From CAZITB01 sp964542055 (GTDB taxonomy: Bacteria > Planctomycetota > Phycisphaerae > Sedimentisphaerales > CAMDDF01): a stretch of 12,236 bases of DNA. The stretch lies in the NCBI GenBank assembly GCA_964542055.1, contig CAZITB010000091.1, forward strand, positions 1 through 12,236, read 5' to 3'. Both the position numbers and the translations under genes were made by a program. The notes below the pieces were generated by a model, which made no database searches, was not told the origin of the DNA, and worked only from the letters and a program-made list of their open reading frames with translations. This document shows, piece by piece, positions 1 to 5,145 of this stretch (position 1 is the stretch's first letter; every line of letters begins with the position of its first letter).

Positions 1-234
1 CTATTTATTATTGACTATTCTAATAATTATAGTTACAATAACACCGCAACAAAGGGGATTTTTCGGTATTGGGAATTTCCTTGAGAAGCATTGAATTTTT
101 TGGACACCGACTGACACGGATTTCGAAAGAAGGATTGAAAATGAAACAAATGAAAAATAAGTGATTGCATGTTTGAAGCAGCTGTGCAAGATGAATTGTA
201 TATTGTTAAAAAAATAGGTGACTGTCCCCTATTT
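1..234. mobile_element. Probable internally deleted RAYT-element derivative (left end at window edge)
   Basis: This call is inferred from the two ends. The first 16 bases match, with one single-base gap, the inner left end of the intact RAYT element (1604-1620), including the TTGACT box. A TATAGTT follows at 28-34, as it does before the transposase start at 1638-1644, although with a shorter spacer. The other end is the complete palindromic repeat at 212-234, in the orientation of the intact element's right end. No transposase remnant can be read between the two ends, so this would be a MITE-like deletion derivative or a badly decayed copy. The interior is AT-rich and carries no convincing gene. 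The outer left repeat would lie just before base 1, which cannot be seen. Confidence 0.4.
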
Positions 235-349
235 TTATAACCACTTTACCCGAACCATCAGGGTTGACATAGAATTCATCCTTTTCCTCGAGGCAACCTG
301 AAACAAAAATAATACTGATAACTAAAGTAATTGAAATAATCTTCTTCAT
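206..349 (-). pseudogene. Truncated lipoprotein gene (5' fragment interrupted by the repeat)
   Basis: The minus strand starts at ATG 349-347 with a good Shine-Dalgarno (GGGAG, about 9 nt upstream) and encodes 47 residues. The first 18 residues (MKKIISITLVISIIFVSG) form a classic lipoprotein signal with a Lys-rich n-region and a hydrophobic core. The lipobox is VSGC, so Cys19 would be lipidated. The next residues, CLEEKDEFYVNPDGSGKVVI, look like the opening of a genuine mature lipoprotein; the NPDGSGKV segment recalls planctomycete-type surface lipoproteins. At 235 the frame enters the palindromic repeat, which supplies KIGDSHLFF and a stop at 206-208. The sharp change from plausible protein to repeat-encoded residues indicates a gene broken by element insertion. 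Its 3' part would be expected left of base 1. A short secreted lipopeptide could still be made. Confidence 0.7.
212..234 (+). repeat. RAYT-associated palindromic repeat, solo copy
   Basis: This 23-bp imperfect palindrome has the core GGTGACTGTCCCC flanked by AAATA and TATTT. It is identical over 23 bases to the right-end repeat of the RAYT element at 2323-2345. The arms pair over 11 positions with a single T/C mismatch around a central T. It interrupts the minus-strand lipoprotein gene that begins at 349: read on that strand it adds a few codons and leads directly to a TAA. Confidence 0.9.
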
Positions 350-390
350 AGTTAAGTTCTCCCAATTAAAATTCTGTAAAAATTTTCTCT

Positions 391-419
391 TTTACAAACG
401 CTAATTGCCATCTTATAAT
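391..419 (+). promoter_or_regulatory. Sigma70-type promoter for the zinc-ribbon/DUF3592 gene
   Basis: A -35 box TTTACA (391-396) and a perfect -10 box TATAAT (414-419) are separated by 17 bp. Transcription would start near 426, leaving a leader of about 185 nt before the 611 start. That leader contains a clear Shine-Dalgarno (AAAGGAG, 533-539) and a short ORF. Confidence 0.65.
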
Positions 420-551
420 ATACCAGTTCGTTTAGGCTGGTCAAAGTAAAAATATTGTAACAACCAAATGAGCTAATAAGCTATAAAAAAAGATTTTACT
501 CTGCCAGAACTATATCATAAATGTTGATATTCAAAGGAGATATGAGCCATT

Positions 552-614
552 ATGGCTTTTCGTGTCAAAACACTAATTATTGTTACTGTGTTGTATAGGG
601 ACAATAGCTTATGA
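552..614 (+). CDS. 20-codon upstream ORF overlapping the next start
   Basis: An ATG at 552 opens a 20-residue frame (MAFRVKTLIIVTVL, then YRDNSL) whose TGA at 612-614 overlaps the ATG at 611-613 in an ATGA arrangement. The strong AAAGGAG at 533-539 is 12 nt upstream, rather far. A competing ATG at 542 lies only 2 nt from that site and opens an 18-codon frame. The peptide could be a leader that couples translation to the zinc-ribbon gene, which has only a weak ribosome site of its own. Alternatively, because RVKTLIIVTVL resembles the first transmembrane stretch of membrane sensor proteins, it could be the leftover 5' end of a lost gene. Expression is not proven. Confidence 0.3.
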   Translation: MAFRVKTLIIVTVLYRDNSL

Positions 615-1477
615 TGAGATTTTATTGTGAAAGTTGCGGCCAAAAGATCAGGGTTCCCGAAAAGCACGTCGGTAGAAAAGGCAAGTGCCCAAAGTGTAAA
701 AATATAATCAACATTCCACAAGCAGGAAAATTGGTAAGTTTCAAATGTACAATGTGCAATGAAAACATGAAAATCTCGGAAAGTTCCAGAGGAAAACTCT
801 TGGAATGCCCAAGTTGTGGATGTTATGCAGAAGTTCCGACAAGAGATAATGTTAAACTCAAGCCATCTATATCAAGGAATAAAAATCAAGTTCAACACAA
901 AAACGAAAATAAAAATAATAGCAGTAATTATTCGACATCAAATACTGGCAAAAAGATAAGTAAAGAAGTAAAAACATGGATATTTGTTTTTGTTTGTTTT
1001 GTTTTTATTATCATATCATTGATTTGTTGGTCCTTTAAAGAGCATGAGAAGATACGGAGAATCTCTAAATCAACAGAAGCGGTAATCATCTCAAACCGTG
1101 TTGAGATGAGACATCATGGGGGGCGTTCCTCAGGGCCTATAGCAAGCACAACTTATAAGCCAATTATAACACTTGAATATAAGGTAGATGATACAATTTA
1201 CAGCTACGAACATGAATTGAATAGACCATCTGGGGCAAAGAAATGGGAGGCGGAACATCAAGCACGTCAATATTTACAGCGTTTCTATCCTAAGGGTAAA
1301 CACATAAAAATATTTTATAATCCAAACAATCCTAATGAAGCACTTCTCGTCCGAAAAGTCACATCTGTGCCACAATGGATAATCGGATTTGCTGTTATTT
1401 GTTTTTTTACAGCATGCTTGTGCCAATGGATGGCAAAGAAAGGATGGATTAATTTTACTCTTTATCGAAAAGATTAA
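611..1477 (+). CDS. Zinc-ribbon, DUF3592-domain membrane protein
   Basis: This is a 288-residue protein of unknown molecular function. Two zinc ribbons come first: Cys6/Cys9 with Cys26/Cys29, and Cys46/Cys49 with Cys66/Cys69. A polar Asn/Lys/Ser-rich linker (about 75-118) leads to a transmembrane segment (about 123-141). Residues about 150-250 fit DUF3592: a beta-rich module with a TEAVIIS start and the typical end, GKHIKIFYNPNNPNEALLV. A second transmembrane segment follows (about 255-273). The expected topology is ribbons and tail in the cytoplasm with DUF3592 outside. The ribbons could bind nucleic acid or protein, and the DUF3592 part has no assigned reaction. ATG 611 and ATG 614 are both possible starts. 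Only a weak AGGGA lies upstream, so translational coupling to the overlapping upstream ORF is plausible. The gene is transcribed alone between its own promoter and a terminator, in notably AT-rich DNA. Confidence 0.8.
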   Translation: MMRFYCESCGQKIRVPEKHVGRKGKCPKCKNIINIPQAGKLVSFKCTMCNENMKISESSRGKLLECPSCGCYAEVPTRDNVKLKPSISRNKNQVQHKNENKNNSSNYSTSNTGKKISKEVKTWIFVFVCFVFIIISLICWSFKEHEKIRRISKSTEAVIISNRVEMRHHGGRSSGPIASTTYKPIITLEYKVDDTIYSYEHELNRPSGAKKWEAEHQARQYLQRFYPKGKHIKIFYNPNNPNEALLVRKVTSVPQWIIGFAVICFFTACLCQWMAKKGWINFTLYRKD

Positions 1478-1497
1478 TTTAGCAAGCAAAATTAAAT

Positions 1498-1536
1498 GGC
1501 ACCTCTAAAATTTAACTTTTAGAGGTGCCTTATTAG
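1498..1536 (+). terminator. Hairpin terminator after the zinc-ribbon gene
   Basis: A perfect 13-bp stem (GGCACCTCTAAAA, 1498-1510, pairing with 1517-1529) encloses a 6-nt loop and is followed by the T-rich TTATTAG. It lies 20 nt after the stop codon. The T-tract is short, but the A/T-rich stem base may make it bidirectional. Confidence 0.75.
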
Positions 1537-1586
1537 TTAACAGTCGCACTCAATTCTAAAACTTAATCAACAACCACCACCGGTGA

Positions 1587-1609
1587 AAACAGGGGACAGT
1601 CACCTATTT
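1587..1609 (-). repeat. RAYT-associated palindromic repeat, left end
   Basis: On the plus strand this reads AAACAGGGGACAGTCACC followed by TATTT, the reverse complement of the other two copies with one change (AAATA has become AAACA at the outer arm). It is in inverted orientation to the copy at 2323-2345 and forms the left boundary of the transposase element. Confidence 0.85.
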
Positions 1610-1614
1610 ATTTA

Positions 1615-1643
1615 TTGACTTATGTTTTTTGATTTTGTATAGT
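1615..1643 (+). promoter_or_regulatory. Promoter of the RAYT gene, predicting a leaderless transcript
   Basis: TTGACT (1615-1620), a 17-bp spacer and TATAGT (1638-1643) form a near-consensus sigma70 promoter. Only 7 nt separate the -10 box from the ATG at 1651, so transcription would begin at or next to the start codon. No Shine-Dalgarno is present, consistent with leaderless translation. Confidence 0.65.
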
Positions 1644-1650
1644 TTTAGTT

Positions 1651-2328
1651 ATGCCTAGAAAAGCCCGAATAGTTGTGCCGTCAGTGCCGCATCATATTAC
1701 TCAGCGAGGTAATAATCGACAGGATGTTTTTTTTGTTGATGATGACCGTGAGGTATATTTGCATTTTCTTAGAGAACAATCGGATATTTATGGCCTCGAA
1801 ATTTTAGGCTATTGCCTGATGACCAACCATATTCATCTTATAGCTACCCCAAAAAACAAAGAATCGCTCGCCAAGGCTATTGGCAGGACAAACTTTTATT
1901 ACACTCAATACATAAACCGGATGCACGGAAGAAGCGGGCATTTGTGGCAGAACCGTTTTTACTCCTGTCCTCTGGATAAGCCACATTTCTGGCTGGCCTT
2001 GCGTTATATTGAGACTAATCCGGTTCGAGCAAAGATGGTTCGCGACCCAGCTAAATATAAATGGAGCAGTGTGGCAATTCACCTGGGAAAAAAACAGCAA
2101 ACTGAGTTGATTGACGTTGCAAAGTGGAGGCAAATATCTGCCAGGATTGATTGGGAGCAACAGTTAAAAAAAGGGTGCAACGATCAGGAAATGAAACTTG
2201 TTAGAAACGCAACCCATGTTGGTCGCCCACTTGGCAGGGATAGTTTCATGAGCAAAATGGAAAAAGTTATAGGAAAGAGACTGAGACCTTTACCCGTAGG
2301 AAGACCAAAGAAAATAAGCAGTAAATAG
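1651..2328 (+). CDS. REP-associated tyrosine transposase (RAYT, Y1/HUH family)
   Basis: This 225-residue single-strand DNA transposase belongs to the IS200/IS605-related Transposase_17 (Y1_Tnp) group. It is expected to nick at folded palindromes through a tyrosine-DNA intermediate. The N-terminus (PRKARIVVPSVPHHITQRGN) is typical. The metal-binding HUH motif is His60-Ile-His62 in CLMTNHIHLIA. The conserved HGRSGHLWQNRF stretch spans about 92-103, and the likely catalytic tyrosine is Tyr119 in RYIETNPVRA. The C-terminal part carries GRPLGRDSF (about 192-200) and ends in a basic GRPKK tail, as in many RAYTs. Length and motifs are complete, so the enzyme may be active. The stop TAG lies inside the right repeat. 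Inverted copies of the repeat flank the gene and a third copy lies 1.4 kb to the left, which supports the repeat being its substrate. This is inference from arrangement. Confidence 0.93.
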   Translation: MPRKARIVVPSVPHHITQRGNNRQDVFFVDDDREVYLHFLREQSDIYGLEILGYCLMTNHIHLIATPKNKESLAKAIGRTNFYYTQYINRMHGRSGHLWQNRFYSCPLDKPHFWLALRYIETNPVRAKMVRDPAKYKWSSVAIHLGKKQQTELIDVAKWRQISARIDWEQQLKKGCNDQEMKLVRNATHVGRPLGRDSFMSKMEKVIGKRLRPLPVGRPKKISSK

Positions 2329-2345
2329 GTGACTGTCCCCTATTT
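2323..2345 (+). repeat. RAYT-associated palindromic repeat, right end
   Basis: This copy is identical over 23 bases to the solo copy at 212-234 and inverted relative to 1587-1609. Its first bases (AAATAG) provide the last lysine codon and the TAG stop of the transposase. Lying between two convergent genes, the palindrome with flanking A and T runs could also act as a weak two-way terminator. Confidence 0.9.
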
Positions 2346-2382
2346 ATTTGTTTTCTAAAAAGATAAAATATCAGATACAGGT

Positions 2383-4518
2383 TTACGTTTTTTTTGTAGC
2401 TGAGAGCATATCAATTACGGCATCGATGGGAATCGCCGGTGCCTTTCGCTCAAGCCGCCCATCCATACCTGTAGAATGGAACAGAGCATTTAAAACCGCT
2501 TCTTCGGTGGCTTCGACTGCAGCTTCGTATAAGGCATCGACGTATTTATTGGTTAAGAATGTCATGTTGAGTTGTTGTGTCTGCTCTTTGGCTTCTCGGG
2601 AGGTGCGGTTAGCTGTTGAGAAAGCGAAAACAATTTCACCGCTAGTGGTCGCAGCGTGTGTTCCAACTCGGCCCAATCCCAAAGCTGCACGTTTTGACAG
2701 ATCTGTAAGTTGTGTTGAAAGCAGCGGAGCATCAGTGGCGAGAACAACTATTACTGAACCTCGATCCGTAACTCGCCTATTTTCATAAGGATACAAAAGA
2801 TCCAGCTCTTTGCCTACTACTTTACCTTCCACGGTCAAATTGCGCATTCTGCCGAAATTAGATTGCACCAGCACCCCCAGCGTATAGGCTCCTGCCTTGT
2901 TTTCCAGAATCCTGCTGGAACTTCCGATCCCGCCGGCAAAATCAAAGGATATCATCCCTGTACCGGCTCCTACTGATCCCTGCTCAACAGGCCCGGAGGA
3001 TGCCTTTTCAATAGCGTCTATCGTATCCTGGACTTTGTTTGTGCCGATCCTTACATCGTTCAAAAAAGAATCATCCGTCTCACCGATCAGCGGAATGGTT
3101 ACCGACAACTTGCGTCCCAGTTCGGGATGTTTTTTAAGCATGTAATCTATAATTCCCTGATGAACAGTCCCGATAGAAAGTGTATTAGTAAGCAAAATCG
3201 GCGTTTCAACCCATCCCCACTGCATGGCTTGGGTCAATCCGGACATTTCACCGATTCCGTTGAGGATAAATCCTCCCGCAACCAGGTGATTGTTAAAATA
3301 ATCCTCAGTCGCAGGTACTACCGCAGTAATACCCGTGCGCACCTTGGTTTTTTGTGGATTTCCGTTTTCATCATGACTATCCCTGTCCTCAATATGTGTA
3401 ACATGACCTACTTTAACCCCTTCCACATCGGTTATGGCATTATGATGGCCGGAAGGGAATCGACCTATGTTTATACCCATATCCCGAGCTGAACAGGCCT
3501 TTTTGCTATATGATCCTCGTGGCTGAGGGGATGGCGTAATCTGAAGCCGGTATCGACGTGCAGCCGAACGAATCACCAGAGCCAGCACCTCCTCAAAAGA
3601 CAAGCCCGCCTGACGTGCCGAAACCATCATCGAAAATGACGGTCTCAAACCCGGCAGTGCATTAACTTCCAGCAGATAAGGCTTATTATCTTTTTCTCCG
3701 ATCCTCACGTCGATTCTTCCCATATCCCGCAGATCCATTAGGCGTATAGTACGGTCGGCAAGAGCCAGCACATCCTGTCGCTGCTGTGAGGTTAAATCCG
3801 CAGGACATTCGGAAGAAATGGCGTCCTTGTCACCATCTTCCTGTTTTATTTCATAATCCAAGATATCATGCTCTCCGGGATGTGAAATTTTCCATTCCAC
3901 TATTTCCAAAAGCCCGCCGGGATGGGCCTCCAGCCATGGAATTGTCACTTCCCTTCCTTTTATATATTGCTCGACCATCACACCTTCGGGGTATTGTTCC
4001 AGTTGTTTTTTAATCTGTTTTTCGGCTTGGTTGCGGTCTTCTACAATGGAATTTTGAGAAATCCCTTTGGAGGAACCTTCGTAATTGGGTTTAATGAACA
4101 GCGGAAATGGTAAATCATCCTGCAAATCCGGATAGTCACGTGTAATAAGTGCCCCGTGCGGCACTCGAATGCCGTTTTTTAAAAGAATCTCCTCCAGCAG
4201 TCTTTTATCTAACACTCCGTAAAGCGTTGAAGGCTTGCTTCCGGTATATGGCAATCCCAGCATATCGTAAATGGTTGGAAAATATGCCTCGCGAAAGACG
4301 CCTGTAGTGCCCTCGGCAACATTGAATACAAGATCAGGCCTGGCTTTTGTTAATTGGTTAACGATCTGTTGGGGTGTTCCGGTCATTTCCATTGGAACGA
4401 TACTATGGCCGAGGCTTTTAATGGCCTTTGTTAGTCGCTCGATATCGTCGTCAGTGAGCAATTCCGCTTGAGATTCGCTTTCGTTCTGCTTCAAATTATA
4501 TGCTAAACCGATACGCAT
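2383..4518 (-). CDS. Fusion of D-Ala-D-Ala-ligase-like ATP-grasp domain and DmpA/S58 (P1) peptidase
   Basis: This is a 711-residue two-domain protein. Residues 1-325 form a Ddl-related ATP-grasp ligase: FNVAEG (65-70) and PYTGS (90-94) in the N-terminal lobe, Lys143 in LFIKPNYEGSSKG, EQYIKGREVTI, the metal/ATP site around Asp270 and LLEVNALPG (Glu284, Asn286). The FNVAEG/FREAYFP form differs from textbook Ddl, so the substrates may not be two D-alanines. A short polar linker (about 326-346) follows. Residues about 347-711 are a near-complete DmpA/beta-aminopeptidase: ITDVEGVKVGHVTH, VRTGITAVVP, LLTNTLSIGT, and the autoprocessing site EQGSVGAGTGM. There the Gly514-Ser515 bond would be cut, making Ser515 the N-terminal nucleophile of the beta chain. 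No signal peptide is seen. The upstream TTG at 4521 could extend it by one residue, but the promoter position favours ATG 4518. There is no frameshift between the halves. The product could be a maturing ligase/D-aminopeptidase pair. The function is inferred. Confidence 0.9.
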   Translation of the reverse strand: MRIGLAYNLKQNESESQAELLTDDDIERLTKAIKSLGHSIVPMEMTGTPQQIVNQLTKARPDLVFNVAEGTTGVFREAYFPTIYDMLGLPYTGSKPSTLYGVLDKRLLEEILLKNGIRVPHGALITRDYPDLQDDLPFPLFIKPNYEGSSKGISQNSIVEDRNQAEKQIKKQLEQYPEGVMVEQYIKGREVTIPWLEAHPGGLLEIVEWKISHPGEHDILDYEIKQEDGDKDAISSECPADLTSQQRQDVLALADRTIRLMDLRDMGRIDVRIGEKDNKPYLLEVNALPGLRPSFSMMVSARQAGLSFEEVLALVIRSAARRYRLQITPSPQPRGSYSKKACSARDMGINIGRFPSGHHNAITDVEGVKVGHVTHIEDRDSHDENGNPQKTKVRTGITAVVPATEDYFNNHLVAGGFILNGIGEMSGLTQAMQWGWVETPILLTNTLSIGTVHQGIIDYMLKKHPELGRKLSVTIPLIGETDDSFLNDVRIGTNKVQDTIDAIEKASSGPVEQGSVGAGTGMISFDFAGGIGSSSRILENKAGAYTLGVLVQSNFGRMRNLTVEGKVVGKELDLLYPYENRRVTDRGSVIVVLATDAPLLSTQLTDLSKRAALGLGRVGTHAATTSGEIVFAFSTANRTSREAKEQTQQLNMTFLTNKYVDALYEAAVEATEEAVLNALFHSTGMDGRLERKAPAIPIDAVIDMLSATKKT

Positions 4519-4526
4519 CAAAAACC

Positions 4527-4555
4527 AGTATAAGAAATTACCGCCCGTTAGTCAA
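4527..4555 (-). promoter_or_regulatory. Promoter of the ATP-grasp/DmpA gene, predicting a leaderless transcript
   Basis: On the minus strand TTGACT (4555-4550), a 17-bp spacer and TATACT (4532-4527) precede the ATG at 4518 by 8 nt. The transcript should start within about 0-3 nt of the start codon. No Shine-Dalgarno is visible. The geometry is nearly the same as at the RAYT gene. Confidence 0.65.
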
Positions 4556-4734
4556 CCATAACTTCTTTACAGATTGTGGCATCGCGGTTTTTAATTTGGA
4601 ATGGCGGGGCTATCATATTCCTTAATTGCATTACTTAAATTCCTTATTTAAAAAATCTTAAACCGTCTATATACTTAAACAACATAAGTAATCAAGAATT
4701 TCACATTATTTTTTATTTAAGAAAGGAGATTTAT
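4556..4734. other. AT-rich spacer between divergent genes
   Basis: No ORF or RNA gene is recognisable here. The left edge holds the start of the minus-strand promoter. The right half is very AT-rich and holds the probable promoter (4647-4675) and the ribosome site (AAAGGAG, 4722-4728) of the secreted-protein operon. Confidence 0.5.
4647..4675 (+). promoter_or_regulatory. Probable promoter of the acidic/basic secreted-protein operon
   Basis: TTTAAA (4647-4652), a 17-bp spacer and TATACT (4670-4675) lie in a TATATACT context. The -10 box is good, but the -35 is weak and the region is AT-rich, so a chance match is possible. The 5' leader would be about 50 nt. Confidence 0.4.
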
Positions 4735-5109
4735 ATGAATCTACTTGGCACAAAAGGTAAAAGGAACAAGATACTTTTGTTGGCATTAGTGAGCCTGTTG
4801 TTTTTGAATGTAACAGTTCACTCAGCAGAGTGGGAGTGGGACCCGACATGGGGTTATCACATTGAAGAATGGTATGATCCTTCTGACTGGTTTAATGACG
4901 ACTGGACGATCGATTATGAAGACACCTTTTTAGACGACTATTACGGGGGCTATTATGAAGAAGGTTATTACCCCACTTACGGTTATTATGGAGAGGACTA
5001 CGTAGATGATTATTACTATGATGAATATTATGATGATGATATCTATGACTATGAATATTACACCTATGACTGGTGGGATGATGAAGGCGTTTTTTATGAT
5101 TGGTACTAA
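4735..5109 (+). CDS. Secreted Asp/Glu/Tyr/Trp-rich protein, unknown family
   Basis: This 124-residue protein starts at ATG 4735 with an excellent ribosome site (AAAGGAG, 6 nt spacing). A Sec signal peptide is clear: basic n-region (K7, K9, R10, K12), hydrophobic core ILLLALVSLLFL, and probable cleavage after VHSA (residue 31). The mature 93 residues are compositionally extreme: 25 Tyr, 21 Asp, 11 Glu, 9 Trp, 3 Phe, one His, and no Lys, Arg or Cys. The middle is built from irregular DDYY, GGYY, EEGYY and YGYYGEDY units. It is probably not a normal globular fold. A metal-binding, aggregating or matrix-forming exported polyanion is plausible. The gene lies 36 nt upstream of a basic, Gln/Arg-rich exported protein in the same operon, which suggests electrostatic partnership. 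No family is recognised and the function is unknown. Confidence 0.8.
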   Translation: MNLLGTKGKRNKILLLALVSLLFLNVTVHSAEWEWDPTWGYHIEEWYDPSDWFNDDWTIDYEDTFLDDYYGGYYEEGYYPTYGYYGEDYVDDYYYDEYYDDDIYDYEYYTYDWWDDEGVFYDWY

Positions 5110-5145
5110 TTAAGCAAAATGATTTTTCCCGAAAGGAGCAAAACT

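Larger units (their letters stand above)
1587..2345 (+). mobile_element. Complete RAYT element bounded by inverted palindromic repeats
   Basis: About 759 bp run from the left repeat (1587-1609, inverted) to the right repeat (2323-2345, forward) and contain one transposase gene. The structure is extremely economical. The -35 box starts 5 bp inside the left repeat, the predicted mRNA begins essentially at the start codon, and the stop codon lies inside the right repeat. The outward flanks share GTTTTC on both sides (GAAAAC at 1585-1590; GTTTTC at 2350-2355, offset by an extra ATTTATTT), so the related ends may reach slightly further. No target duplication is visible, as expected for Y1 transposases. 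Confidence 0.75.

Noticed and set aside
1..189. 62-codon minus-strand ORF at the left edge
   Set aside because: It has no ribosome site or domain, its composition is AT-rich, and part of it (102-123) looks like low-complexity intergenic sequence. It overlaps the probable element remnant.
1535..1586. Minus-strand reading PVFTGGGC then stop, as the tail of a gene cut by the RAYT element
   Set aside because: Only a few codons lie outside the repeat, and no matching upstream portion is seen beyond the right repeat at 2345. Chance cannot be excluded.
212..1609. The zinc-ribbon gene as cargo of a composite element bounded by two repeats
   Set aside because: Repeats of this kind scatter singly, and the gene has its own promoter and terminator. 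Without empty-site comparison, joint movement is not supported.
212..2345. The three palindromic copies as a CRISPR array
   Set aside because: They are irregularly spaced (about 1.35 and 0.7 kb), in mixed orientation, with a transposase between two of them and no Cas genes.
5119..5145. Upstream in-frame ATG at 5119 as the start of the second secreted protein
   Set aside because: It would add nine residues encoded by the ribosome-site region. The start at 5146 has AAAGGAG 7 nt upstream and a normal signal peptide.
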